Origin: an uncultured Alcanivorax sp.
GTDB lineage: Bacteria > Pseudomonadota > Gammaproteobacteria > Pseudomonadales > Alcanivoracaceae
DNA: 64,000 bases
NCBI RefSeq assembly: GCF_947258575.1
Contig: NZ_CAMYIV010000003.1
Location: 62,001 to 126,000 of the forward strand
Direction of reading: 5' to 3'
Shown: positions 55,209-63,713 of the stretch, one piece after another
Layout: each line of letters begins with the position of its first letter
How positions within the stretch are numbered: position 1 is the first letter of the stretch
Translations under genes and position numbers: made by a program
The notes under the pieces: model-generated
Databases searched by the model: none
Seen by the model: the letters and a program-made list of their open reading frames with translations, nothing else
What the model was told of the DNA's origin: nothing

Positions 55209-56627
55209 ATGGGTTTTGCCGATTTTCCGTTTGAGTCACGTTACGTCACGGTGAATGGCCACCGCCTTCACTATATCGATGAAGGTGAAGGACCGGTACT
55301 GCTGTTCATCCATGGCAATCCCACCTCCAGTTACCTGTGGCGCAACGTGATCAAACCGCTTCGTGGTCAGTATCGATGTATCGCTGTGGACCTGATCGGT
55401 TTCGGCAACAGCGACCAGCCCGATATCGATTACCGCTTCCTGACCCATTACCGCTATCTGGAAGACTTTGTTGCCGCACTGGCACTCACCGATATTACCC
55501 TGGTACTGCACGACTGGGGCGGCCCACTGGGTTTTCGACTGGCGCAGCAACAACCCCAGATAGTCAGCCGCCTGTGCTTTATGGAAACCTTCCCGTTCAC
55601 CTGCGACTGGGATGAGTTCCCCCTGCCCCTGCGCCCGCTTTTCTTCGCCTTTCGACAGGAACGCCTGGGCCGGTTTCTGATTATCAACCGCAATCTGTTT
55701 GTCAGGATGGTGCTGCCTTTCGGGGTTATCCGTCACTTGCCGCGCAGTGTACGACGTATCTACCAGAAGCCTTTTCGTCAGCGGGCGTCCCGCTACCCGG
55801 TGTATGTCTGGCCCAACCAGCTACCGATCAATGATCGGCAGGATGAAACCTGGCAGGCCATTGAGGAGATTGAAAAGGGACTGGGCAGTATGCCCCAGCC
55901 CATGCTGCTACTGCGGTTTCGCCCCGGGGCCGTGCTCGGCCCGGCGCGCATTCGCTGGTTGCTGGAACAGATCCCCAATCTGGATATTTCCGATTGCGGT
56001 CGGGGTCTGCACTATGTGCAGGAAGATAACCCCGAGGCTATCGCTGATGCCATCCAGCACTGGCTGCATCCCCTGGCGGAAACCATCGCAGAGCAGATTC
56101 CCCCCGCAAATCCGCGTCTGTACGAATCCGACGAGTATGCAGAGCCACTGACCTGGTACTACGGCGAAAGCCGTTATGGTCATGCTCTGGTCGCCGAGTC
56201 TGCTCATGGCCTGATCCACTTTGATTTCTGCGACAACAGGGACGATGCGCTGGTCAGATTGTCACAGCGCTTCCCCGCCGCGAGCCTTACCGAGCAACCC
56301 ACAGCGACATTACTGGCCACTCTGGACCACCCCGATTGCGCACCGACTCCGCTACATCTTTGCGGTACGCCGTTTCAGCGACAGGTGTGGCACTCGCTAT
56401 TACACATCCCCCCAGGCAGCACCCGCGCCTATGGTGAGATTGCCCGGCAAATTGGCAGCCAGGCCCGGGCCGTTGGCCAGGCGGTGGGCAAGAACCGCCT
56501 GGCGATCCTGGTGCCCTGCCACCGGGTCACCCGTGCCGATGGGGGGCACGGCGGTTTCTACTGGGGCACAGCGCTGAAACAGCGGCTGCTGGAACAAGAG
56601 GGTACGACAAAAGGAAATTCCCCGTGA
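55209..56627 (+). CDS. Haloalkane dehalogenase fused to O6-alkylguanine-DNA alkyltransferase
   Basis: A 472-residue two-part enzyme. Residues 1-290 are a haloalkane dehalogenase of the DhaA/LinB subgroup: FIHGNPTSSYLWRNV with halide-binding Asn37, catalytic Asp102 and halide-binding Trp103 in LVLHDWGGPLGF, acid Glu126 in CFMETF, and base His268 in GLHYVQEDNPE. Residues about 310-470 match the C-terminal domain of Ada/Ogt: LTWYYGESRYGHALVAESAH, GTPFQRQVWHSLLHIPPGST, and the methyl-acceptor Cys437 in ILVPCHRVTRADGG. Both catalytic sets are intact and the frame has no stop. ATG 55209 is chosen for AAGGGA eight bases upstream. It overlaps the next gene by 4 bases. Confidence 0.93.
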   Translation: MGFADFPFESRYVTVNGHRLHYIDEGEGPVLLFIHGNPTSSYLWRNVIKPLRGQYRCIAVDLIGFGNSDQPDIDYRFLTHYRYLEDFVAALALTDITLVLHDWGGPLGFRLAQQQPQIVSRLCFMETFPFTCDWDEFPLPLRPLFFAFRQERLGRFLIINRNLFVRMVLPFGVIRHLPRSVRRIYQKPFRQRASRYPVYVWPNQLPINDRQDETWQAIEEIEKGLGSMPQPMLLLRFRPGAVLGPARIRWLLEQIPNLDISDCGRGLHYVQEDNPEAIADAIQHWLHPLAETIAEQIPPANPRLYESDEYAEPLTWYYGESRYGHALVAESAHGLIHFDFCDNRDDALVRLSQRFPAASLTEQPTATLLATLDHPDCAPTPLHLCGTPFQRQVWHSLLHIPPGSTRAYGEIARQIGSQARAVGQAVGKNRLAILVPCHRVTRADGGHGGFYWGTALKQRLLEQEGTTKGNSP

Positions 56628-58285
56628 GTATTCTCCACACCGGCAAAGATCTGTTGCGCATGAATGAGCTGGCCACCATTCTGCTCAAATACGGCTTTGC
56701 CGACGTGATTCGTCGACTGGGCTTGTCCACGCCAGTGGAACATGCCGGCAAGCTGGTACGCAGTTCCATGCGCCCAGACATGCTCCGCATGGGCACCGCC
56801 GAACGGCTGCGCCATGCCATGGAAGAGATGGGCCCCACCTTCGTGAAACTGGGGCAGGTGCTGGCCACCCGGGTTGACCTGTTCCCGCTGGACTGGATTG
56901 CCGAGTTCGAGAAGCTTCAGGATCAGGCCACCGCCATCCCCTATGAGGAGCTGGTCCCCCATATCGAAGCGGCCCTGGGCAAGCCTCTGGAATCCGCGTT
57001 TGCCCGCATCGACTCGAAACCCATCGGGGTCGCCTCCATCGGCCAGGTGCACAGCGGCCTTACCCGCCGTGGCCAGAAAGTGGTGCTGAAGATCCAGAAA
57101 CCCGGCATCCGCGCCAAAATCGAATCCGATCTGCGCCTGTTGGACCAGCTCGCCAAACTGGCGGCGGACAACTCGGTGGAGCTGCGCCGCTACCGCCCCG
57201 TGGAACTGGTGCGCGAGTTCAAACGGTCTTTGACCCGGGAGCTGGATTTCACTATCGAAGCGCGCAACGCTGATCGCATTCGCAAGAACATGCGCTCTCT
57301 GAAGTGGCTGACAGTTCCCCGGGTGTATTGGGAGCTGTCATCACAGACCCTGCAAGTGCAGGAGCATATACAGGGCATTCCCGCCCGTGCCACGGACCAA
57401 TTGGATGCAGAAGGCCTCGACCGGGTTCTGATTGCCCGGCGCGGTGCCCTGGCCGCCTGGAAGATGGCTCTGGAGGACGGCTTTTTCCATGCCGACCCGC
57501 ACCCGGGCAACTTCATCATCCAGAGCAGCAACCGCATTGCCATGCTGGATTTCGGCATGGTGGGAAAGCTCAGCCATAGCCGCCGCGAGCAGATTCTACA
57601 GATCACCCGCTCGGTGGTGTTACGCGAGGCCGAGCAATGCGCAGCGGTGCTCTCCAACTGGTCCGATGGCCAACCGGTCCGCTTCGATCAGCTGGTGTCT
57701 GACGTGGAGGACGTGATCAGTCAGTATCACGGTATCTCCCTGTCACAGCTGGATATCAGTGCCCTGCTCACCGATATCACCGCGCTGGTTCGCAACCATA
57801 ACCTGGTGCTGCCCAGTGATATCGCCCTGTTCATCAAGGCGATTATCACGCTGGAAGGGTTCGGGCGTCTGCTCAACCCGGATTTCGATCTGATGACCGA
57901 GGCGGAGCCACTGCTCAAACGCATGATCCGTACCCGTTATTCCCCGGTGCGCCTGGCCAAAAGTCTGAGCCTGCGCGCACTGGACGTGGTGGACAAGGTC
58001 TATGCGCCGCCCCACGCCAGCAATTTGCCGCCGCAACAGGAGGGCAGCATTGATCCTCGCCACCTGGAAAGACTGGTGGCACGGCTGGAACGCGGCCAGT
58101 ATCGGCAGGTCCAAGCATTATTGGTGGCAGCCGGTTTCATCGGCGGTTCACTGATGCTGGCTGGCCGTGTGCCCCCGGCACCATGGGAAATTTCCCTGTT
58201 TGGCCTTATCATCTTCCTCGGAAGTGCCGGCTGGGCAAGCTGGCTTATGTTTGTGTCCCGCCGTTTTCTGCGGGAATGGGAGTAA
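56624..58285 (+). CDS. UbiB/ABC1-family atypical kinase
   Basis: A 553-residue UbiB family protein of typical length. It starts with GTG overlapping the dehalogenase-alkyltransferase stop (GTGA). The KxGQ motif (VKLGQ, residues 74-78), GVASIGQVHSG, invariant Lys in VVLKIQKPGIRAK, ELDFTIEARN, DPHPGNF and DFGMVG are all present, and two membrane segments end the protein (QALLVAAGFIGGSLMLAG, ISLFGLIIFLGSAGWASWLM). Such proteins support quinone biosynthesis or lipid transport. It is not the canonical ubiE-ubiJ-ubiB operon, so it may be a paralogue rather than UbiB itself. Confidence 0.88.
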   Translation: MSILHTGKDLLRMNELATILLKYGFADVIRRLGLSTPVEHAGKLVRSSMRPDMLRMGTAERLRHAMEEMGPTFVKLGQVLATRVDLFPLDWIAEFEKLQDQATAIPYEELVPHIEAALGKPLESAFARIDSKPIGVASIGQVHSGLTRRGQKVVLKIQKPGIRAKIESDLRLLDQLAKLAADNSVELRRYRPVELVREFKRSLTRELDFTIEARNADRIRKNMRSLKWLTVPRVYWELSSQTLQVQEHIQGIPARATDQLDAEGLDRVLIARRGALAAWKMALEDGFFHADPHPGNFIIQSSNRIAMLDFGMVGKLSHSRREQILQITRSVVLREAEQCAAVLSNWSDGQPVRFDQLVSDVEDVISQYHGISLSQLDISALLTDITALVRNHNLVLPSDIALFIKAIITLEGFGRLLNPDFDLMTEAEPLLKRMIRTRYSPVRLAKSLSLRALDVVDKVYAPPHASNLPPQQEGSIDPRHLERLVARLERGQYRQVQALLVAAGFIGGSLMLAGRVPPAPWEISLFGLIIFLGSAGWASWLMFVSRRFLREWE

Positions 58286-58292
58286 CAGAACA

Positions 58293-59084
58293 ATGAAATT
58301 TCGACGTCTGATTATGGTTTCCGCCCTTACCGCCGGGCTGGTGGCCTGTGCTACCTCGCCACTGGGCCGCAATCAGTTCCTGCTGATGCCCGCCGGTGAG
58401 ATGGACCAAATGGGCGCCACCGCCTATGCGCAAATGAAGGAAGAAAAACCACAAAGCAAGAATAGCCGCGAAGTGAACTACGTCCTCTGCGTCAGCAATG
58501 CCATTACCAACACGGTGGGTGGCAACCAGCAATGGGAAGTGACCGTGTTCCAGGAAGACAGCGCCAACGCGTTTGCCCTGCCCGGCGGCAAGATCGGTGT
58601 CCACACCGGTCTGTTGGGTGTGGCCAAGAACCAGAGCCAACTTGCCGCGGTGATCGGCCATGAGATCGGTCATGTGCAAGCTCAGCACTCCAACGAGCGC
58701 ATGTCCCTGCAGTACGCCACGCAAAGCGGCATGCAGTTGTTGGGCGCTCTCGCCGGCCAGGACAGTGCAGCCAAACAGGGAGTCATGGCAGCACTGGGGG
58801 TGGGTGCAGAATATGGTCTCGCCCTGCCCTTCAGCCGCAAGCATGAAGCCGAAGCCGATATCATCGGCCTTCAGCTGATGGCTCAGGCCGGGTTCGATCC
58901 CCGCGAAAGCGTGAATCTGTGGCAGAACATGGCAGCGGCCAATGGTGGTAACGAGCCACCGGAATTCATGTCCACTCACCCTTCCAATTCCACCCGGATT
59001 GAAGGGCTGCGAGCCCGTATCCCGGAAGTGATGCCGCTCTATCAGCAGGCACAGGCGGCGGGACGCAAGCCGCAGTGCGGATGA
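58293..59084 (+). CDS. M48-family metalloprotease, lipoprotein
   Basis: A 263-residue protein. The lipoprotein signal ends LVAC (Cys19). The zinc-binding HEIGHVQAQH lies at 123-132 and the third ligand in HEAEADIIGLQLM; LPGGKIGVHTGLL is the conserved strand. This is the BepA/LoiP-like outer-membrane-associated protease group, which acts in envelope quality control. ATG 58293 is used because the lipobox follows; the frame is open upstream inside the kinase gene. It follows that gene by 7 bases. Confidence 0.9.
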   Translation: MKFRRLIMVSALTAGLVACATSPLGRNQFLLMPAGEMDQMGATAYAQMKEEKPQSKNSREVNYVLCVSNAITNTVGGNQQWEVTVFQEDSANAFALPGGKIGVHTGLLGVAKNQSQLAAVIGHEIGHVQAQHSNERMSLQYATQSGMQLLGALAGQDSAAKQGVMAALGVGAEYGLALPFSRKHEAEADIIGLQLMAQAGFDPRESVNLWQNMAAANGGNEPPEFMSTHPSNSTRIEGLRARIPEVMPLYQQAQAAGRKPQCG

Positions 59085-59103
59085 GAAAGGCAATGAACAG
59101 TTT

Positions 59104-59121
59104 ACAGTGAATAGTTAATAG
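59104..59121. repeat. 18-base dispersed repeat, copy 2
   Basis: Inverted copy of the 18-mer at 54760-54777 (ACAGTGAATAGTTAATAG). It lies 20 bases after the M48 gene. Confidence 0.7.
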
Positions 59122-59154
59122 CGCGCGGGACCGGTTAACTCTGTCCTGAAATGC

Positions 59155-59190
59155 AAAAGGCCGCGTCCAAAGTATGGGCGCGGCCTTTTT
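59155..59190 (+). terminator. Terminator between convergent M48 and nfuA genes
   Basis: The stem AAAAGGCCGCGTCC/GGGCGCGGCCTTTT ends in T residues. It can serve both convergent genes. Confidence 0.88.
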
Positions 59191-59244
59191 GCTTTCGGGC
59201 TATTTAGTAGCCTTACTCGTGTTACAACGTTGAACTTGCCACTT

Positions 59245-59841
59245 TTAGCTGTAGTAAGCGTTATCCGTGACAGTGTGATCGGTCTTGTCGCGCACACCGG
59301 TCAGGTCCGGCACGCGCTCCTTGAGGGTTTTCTCCACGCCGTCGCGCAGGGTCACATCCACCACGGAGCAGCCCTGGCAGCCGCCGCCGAATTCCAAGAC
59401 GGCCACGTTATCCTCGGTCAGCTCCAGCAACTGGACGCTGCCGCCGTGGGCCGCCAGGTTGGGATTGATCTCGGCATACAGCACGTAATTGATCTTCTCT
59501 TCGATGCTGGCGTCTTCACTGATGTCCGGCACCCGGGATTTCGGGGCGCGGAAAGTGAGCTGACCGCCCATGCTGTCCTTCTTGTAGTCGATCACCGCAT
59601 CTTCCAGGTAGCGCACGCTCTTGCCTTCCACCCAGGCATGAAAGCCCTCGTAGTCGTAGCGGACGTCGCTGTCTTCCTGCTCGCCATCCGGGCAATAGGC
59701 CATGCAGCACTCCGCATGGGGGGTACCGGGACGCTCTACAAAAATGCGCACGCCGATATCGCCCTGATCCTGCTTGCCCAACAGGTCACGCAAGTAATCC
59801 TGGGCGGTTTCGGTAATGTCGATCAACTGCTCTGCCATCAT
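59245..59841 (-). CDS. nfuA: Fe-S biogenesis protein NfuA
   Basis: A 198-residue Fe-S carrier with an N-terminal degenerate A-type domain (DITETAQDYLRDLLGKQ; HAECCMAYCPDGEQED) and a C-terminal NifU-like domain with the cluster motif GGGCQGCSVVDVTL (CxxC). NfuA passes 4Fe-4S clusters to targets such as lipoate and methylthio enzymes. Two adjacent ATG codons (59841 and 59838) follow AGGAATC; either may be the start. The frame upstream is open but unsupported. Confidence 0.95.
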   Translation of the reverse strand: MMAEQLIDITETAQDYLRDLLGKQDQGDIGVRIFVERPGTPHAECCMAYCPDGEQEDSDVRYDYEGFHAWVEGKSVRYLEDAVIDYKKDSMGGQLTFRAPKSRVPDISEDASIEEKINYVLYAEINPNLAAHGGSVQLLELTEDNVAVLEFGGGCQGCSVVDVTLRDGVEKTLKERVPDLTGVRDKTDHTVTDNAYYS

Positions 59842-60041
59842 GATTCCTGTTCGGGATGAATGGCCACCTGGGGGTGGTAATGCTTTCCTGACTATTTTAG
59901 TCAGGTACTCCCCAGTTGCAATGGTGCCGTGGTGAAGTGAATTCAACCCTGCCCTTCTGCGCTGTTACCCAGCGCCCGGCAAGCGTACAATATTGAGGGT
60001 AGTTATATTGTTTAGCCAATCGCCAAAACGCAGGATTTTCC

Positions 60042-60275
60042 ATGTCCGAGCAGCATCACACCCCCTCCGACCAGGGTAAAAAACCGACGCTGATCCAGAC
60101 GATCAGCAGCATTCTGGCCGCTTTATTCGGGGTCCAGAGCTCGAAAAACCGCGAGCGCGACTTCACCAAGGGCGATGCCGGTAACTACATCGGTGTCTAT
60201 GTGGTGCTGGTTCTCGCACTGGTCATCGGCATGATCGTCACCGTGAATATGGTGCTGGACGCGGCCGCGAAATAA
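60042..60275 (+). CDS. DUF2970 small membrane protein
   Basis: A 77-residue protein with a polar N-terminus, QTISSILAALFGVQSSKNRE and then one membrane helix (IGVYVVLVLALVIGMIVTVN). This is the DUF2970 form, found near sulfite reductase and other genes in gammaproteobacteria. Function unknown. It stands alone between nfuA and cysI. Confidence 0.85.
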   Translation: MSEQHHTPSDQGKKPTLIQTISSILAALFGVQSSKNRERDFTKGDAGNYIGVYVVLVLALVIGMIVTVNMVLDAAAK

Positions 60276-60398
60276 GCCCACCCGTTATAGCGATATGCCA
60301 AGATATTTCTTTTCACTATAAGGGCGCTTTGTTAGAGTGCCGCTCTCCCTCCCCCGAGGGCGACGCTTACCTGTTGAATTCTAACCCGAATCTATGAT

Positions 60399-60426
60399 TT
60401 GACATGGATTTAGGTTCAAGCATAAA
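60399..60426 (+). promoter_or_regulatory. Candidate promoter of cysI
   Basis: A perfect -35 TTGACA at 60399-60404 and a weak -10 CATAAA at 60421-60426, spaced 16 bases. Transcription would start about 10 bases before the cysI ATG, giving a very short leader. CysB sites are not discernible by eye. Confidence 0.35.
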
Positions 60427-60444
60427 GGACGGTGAATCGGTCCC

Positions 60445-62091
60445 ATGTACGTCTATCAGGAACATGACCAGCAGCTGCTGGAAGAGCGGGTTGCGCAGTA
60501 TCGCGACCAGACCCGCCGTTATCTGGCTGGAGAATTGAGCGAAGACGAGTTTCTCGCCCTGCGTCTCCAGAACGGCCTCTATATTCAACGTTATGCGCCG
60601 ATGCTGCGTATTTCCGTTCCTTATGGCTTACTGGCGAGCCGTCAGCTGCGCCGTCTGGCTCATATTGTGCGCACCTATGACAAGGGCTTCTGCCACGTCA
60701 GCACTCGCCAGAATATTCAGCTGAACTGGCCGTCCGTGGAAGAGGTGCCGGATATTCTTGCCGAGCTGGCTGACGTGCAGATGCACGCCATTCAGACCAG
60801 CGGCAACTGTATCCGAAACATCACCACCGATGAATTCGCTGGTGTGAATCCGAAGGAAATTGAAGATCCGCGTCCCTGGTGCGAAATCATTCGCCAGTGG
60901 TCCACCTTCAACCCGGAATTCGCCTACCTGCCGCGTAAATTCAAGATTGCCGTCAATGCCGTCCCCGATGCAGACCCGGCCCTGATCGGCGTCCACGATA
61001 TCGGCGTACAGCTGGTTCACGGTGCCAACGGCGAGACCGGTTTCCAGGTGTGGGCCGGTGGCGGCCTGGGCCGTACCCCCATGACCGGTTCAGTGATTGG
61101 CGAGTTTGTTCCCTGGCAGGACCTGCTGCCCTACCTGGAGTCCATCCTGCGGGTGTACAACAAGTACGGTAACCGGGACAACAAGTACAAGGCCCGCATC
61201 AAGATCCTGGTCAAGGCCCTGGGTGCCGACAAGTACCGCGAGCTGGTGGAACAGGAATTTGCCGAGCTGAAAGACGGCCCCATGACCCTGACCAAAGAAG
61301 AAGTGGAACGCATCCAGTCCTGCTTCTCTGCCCCGGCCTACCAGACCGAGGATACGGCCGCCCTGGAAGCCAAACTGGCCGAAGACAAGGCGTTCAGCCG
61401 CTGGTATCACACCAATACCCGCGCCCACAAACAGGCCGGCTATCGTGCGGTTACCCTGACCCTGAAGAAAACCGGTCGGGTACCGGGCGACATCAGCGAC
61501 GAGCAGCTGGAAGCCGTTGCCGATCTGGCGGACCAGTACAGCTTCGGCGTGCTGCGCAACAGCCACCAGCAGAACATGGTACTGGCTGACGTGGCCGCCT
61601 CGGATCTCTACGACCTGTGGAAAGCCCTGGACGCCCTCGGTTTCGCCACTCCCAACCTGGGCCTGATCACCGATATCGTGGCCTGCCCCGGTGGCGATCT
61701 GTGCGCCCTGGCCAACGCCAAATCCATTCCGGTGGCGGAATCCATCCAGCGCCGCTTCGACAACATGGATTACGTGCACGACCTGGGACTCATCGACCTG
61801 AATATTTCCGGCTGCATGAACGCCTGTGGCCACCACCACATTGGCCACATCGGCATTCTCGGCGTGGACAAGAAAGGCAAGGAGTTCTACCAGGTCACCC
61901 TGGGCGGCCGTGGTGACCGGGAATCCCGTGTCGGCGAGAAACTGGGCCCGTCGTTCGAGTCTGATCAGATCACCGATGTAGTGGAAAATATCATCAAGCT
62001 CTACGTGGAAAAACGCCTCGAAAACGAGCCGTTTATCGACACCTACGAGCGCATTGGCATGGACCCGTTCAAGGAGCGCATCTATGGGTAA
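60445..62091 (+). CDS. cysI: Sulfite reductase haemoprotein subunit
   Basis: A 548-residue siroheme-4Fe-4S enzyme reducing sulfite to sulfide. The cluster and siroheme ligands are in VACPGGDLCALANAKSIPV (C-x5-C) and ISGCMNACGHHHIGHIGILG (C-x3-C). HVSTRQNIQLNWPSVEEVPD and TSGNCIRNITTD bind the anion/siroheme. Length is close to the usual 550-570. No cysJ flavoprotein is nearby, so the electron donor may be ferredoxin-like or encoded elsewhere. It overlaps the DUF934 gene by 8 bases. Confidence 0.95.
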   Translation: MYVYQEHDQQLLEERVAQYRDQTRRYLAGELSEDEFLALRLQNGLYIQRYAPMLRISVPYGLLASRQLRRLAHIVRTYDKGFCHVSTRQNIQLNWPSVEEVPDILAELADVQMHAIQTSGNCIRNITTDEFAGVNPKEIEDPRPWCEIIRQWSTFNPEFAYLPRKFKIAVNAVPDADPALIGVHDIGVQLVHGANGETGFQVWAGGGLGRTPMTGSVIGEFVPWQDLLPYLESILRVYNKYGNRDNKYKARIKILVKALGADKYRELVEQEFAELKDGPMTLTKEEVERIQSCFSAPAYQTEDTAALEAKLAEDKAFSRWYHTNTRAHKQAGYRAVTLTLKKTGRVPGDISDEQLEAVADLADQYSFGVLRNSHQQNMVLADVAASDLYDLWKALDALGFATPNLGLITDIVACPGGDLCALANAKSIPVAESIQRRFDNMDYVHDLGLIDLNISGCMNACGHHHIGHIGILGVDKKGKEFYQVTLGGRGDRESRVGEKLGPSFESDQITDVVENIIKLYVEKRLENEPFIDTYERIGMDPFKERIYG

Positions 62092-62575
62092 GGTAATCAT
62101 TGATGGCGCCATCGCGGACAACCAGTGGCAACGACTGGAAAGCGATGCTCTGGAAAGCGGCGTGCCAGCACAAGGCAAAATCATTGTGCCGCTGGCCTAC
62201 TGGCAGGAAAACCGCGATACCCTGATCGCCCGTGGCGATGTGGCCGTATGGCTGGCCCCCGGCGAAGAGCCCAAGGACCTGGAAGACGATCTGGACAGCC
62301 TGCCTCTGGTAGCAATCCACTTCCCGGCCTTCAAGGATGGTCGCGGCTACTCCTATGCCCGTGAGCTACGTACTCGCTATGGCTTCAAGGGTGAAGTTCG
62401 CGCTACCGGTGATGTGCTGCGTGACCAGCTTTTCTATATGACTCGCTGCGGATTCAATGCCTTTGAAGTCCGTGCGGATCGTAATATTGAAGAAGCACTG
62501 CAGGGCCTCAAGGATTTCAGCATTACCTACCAGGGCGATGTGAACGACCCCAAACCGATCTACCGCCGGGCCTGA
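62084..62575 (+). CDS. DUF934 protein, sulfite reductase partner
   Basis: A 163-residue protein with MGKVIIDGAIADNQWQRLES, VWLAPGEEPKDLEDDLDSLP and FKGEVRATGDVLRDQLFYMT. The DUF934 family is nearly always encoded next to this type of sulfite reductase and is thought to help sulfite reduction. It starts within the last codons of cysI, so translation is coupled. Soluble, no cofactor motif seen. Confidence 0.9.
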   Translation: MGKVIIDGAIADNQWQRLESDALESGVPAQGKIIVPLAYWQENRDTLIARGDVAVWLAPGEEPKDLEDDLDSLPLVAIHFPAFKDGRGYSYARELRTRYGFKGEVRATGDVLRDQLFYMTRCGFNAFEVRADRNIEEALQGLKDFSITYQGDVNDPKPIYRRA

Positions 62576-62602
62576 ACGACAAGCCCTTCAACGGCAGATC
62601 TC

Positions 62603-62638
62603 CGAAAACGCCGCTGGCTACAACCAGCGGCGTTTTCG
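62603..62638. terminator. Shared terminator of the cysI operon and zntB
   Basis: A perfect 15-base stem, 62603-62617 with 62624-62638, with a 6-base loop. Its arms contain AAAAC/GTTTT rather than long T-tracts. The zntB stop codon (62618-62620) lies in the loop, so the right arm is also zntB coding sequence. Confidence 0.75.
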
Positions 62639-63574
62639 CATCCAGATGGCGACGCCAAGGGCAATCACCCCCACGCCGGAACAGAACCACCAGAAAGCAT
62701 GCGGATCATCGACGCCCGGCAACCCGCCCACATTGATACCGAACAGACCGGTCAGAAACCCCAGCGGCAGGAACAATGCCGAAATGATCGCCAGCAGATA
62801 CATACGATCGTTGATCGCTTCGTTCTGCACCGAAAAGACCTCTTCCTGCAACAAGGTGGCATGCTCCCTTGCTGCATCCAGATCTTCCAGCAGACGTTGC
62901 AAACGATCCGTTGCCTCGCGGATCAGCATGGTATCCTCTGCCGCAAACAGCGCTTCATTCTGCAGCTTGATCAATGCTTCACGCTGGGGAGCAAGATACC
63001 GTCGCAGCGTAATCGCTCGCCGGCGTAGCAGGCTCAATTGTGGCGTCAGACTGGATCTGGGGGCTTCTTCCAGCTGCAGCGCACAGCTCTCCACTTCCGA
63101 TTCCAGATTCTCGATCACCTCTTCCATACGCCAGATCAGCTGATCCACCAGTTCGGCCACCAGAGCGCTGATGGATGCCGGACCCTGCTCACTGTCCAGG
63201 GAGCCCTTCACCGCATCAACACTGAGCAAGCTCCGCTTCTGGCTGCTCACCAACCCCCTTGGTCCAACCCACATACGCAGGGCGATCATGTCTTCAGGGC
63301 GTGCACCGGGATTCAGGTTAACGCCGCGCAAATACACCAGTACGCCACCGGCCACTTCCGAGGCACGGGGGCGGGTTTCCGCTGCGGTCAGCGAATCAAT
63401 CACCGCCTGCGGTATCGACTGCCGGCGCAGCCACTGCTCACTTTCTTCGCGTGTATAGTCCAGATGCACCCAGTAAGCGGTCGTTTCCGCCAGAGGCTGC
63501 TCGGCAGCCAATTCAGTTGCGCCACCCCGCCCATTCAGTTGCAATGCAATTTTCAGCCAATTGCTGTCAGTCAT
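62618..63574 (-). CDS. zntB: ZntB/CorA-family metal transporter
   Basis: A 318-residue inner-membrane transporter. A large soluble N-terminal part with long helices (MEEVIENLESEVESCALQLE) is followed by two C-terminal helices separated by GINVGGLPG, which has the GIN motif of ZntB rather than the GMN of CorA. It is expected to carry zinc or other divalent cations as a pentamer. Its last codons form one arm of the terminator hairpin shared with the cysI operon. Confidence 0.88.
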   Translation of the reverse strand: MTDSNWLKIALQLNGRGGATELAAEQPLAETTAYWVHLDYTREESEQWLRRQSIPQAVIDSLTAAETRPRASEVAGGVLVYLRGVNLNPGARPEDMIALRMWVGPRGLVSSQKRSLLSVDAVKGSLDSEQGPASISALVAELVDQLIWRMEEVIENLESEVESCALQLEEAPRSSLTPQLSLLRRRAITLRRYLAPQREALIKLQNEALFAAEDTMLIREATDRLQRLLEDLDAAREHATLLQEEVFSVQNEAINDRMYLLAIISALFLPLGFLTGLFGINVGGLPGVDDPHAFWWFCSGVGVIALGVAIWMRKRRWL

Positions 63575-63661
63575 TGTGGCTCATGCCCTTGTTGTCCCGC
63601 CTGGATTTCATCGAAATATCGCATGACTATAGAATGCGTGAGTGACTTTCTTCAGACAAAT

Positions 63662-63690
63662 AAAAAAGCGCGGCATAGCCGCGCTTTTTT
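63662..63690 (-). terminator. Terminator between zntB and the reductase gene
   Basis: A perfect 13-base stem AAAAAAGCGCGGC/GCCGCGCTTTTTT around ATA. It is placed after the stop of the reductase gene on the minus strand only, though its symmetry allows either direction. Confidence 0.92.
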
Positions 63691-63713
63691 ATAGAGATTG
63701 AATGCTTCGGGCA

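Noticed and set aside
61090-62184. A 364-codon minus-strand frame
   Set aside because: It is opposite cysI, which carries all siroheme-cluster ligands.
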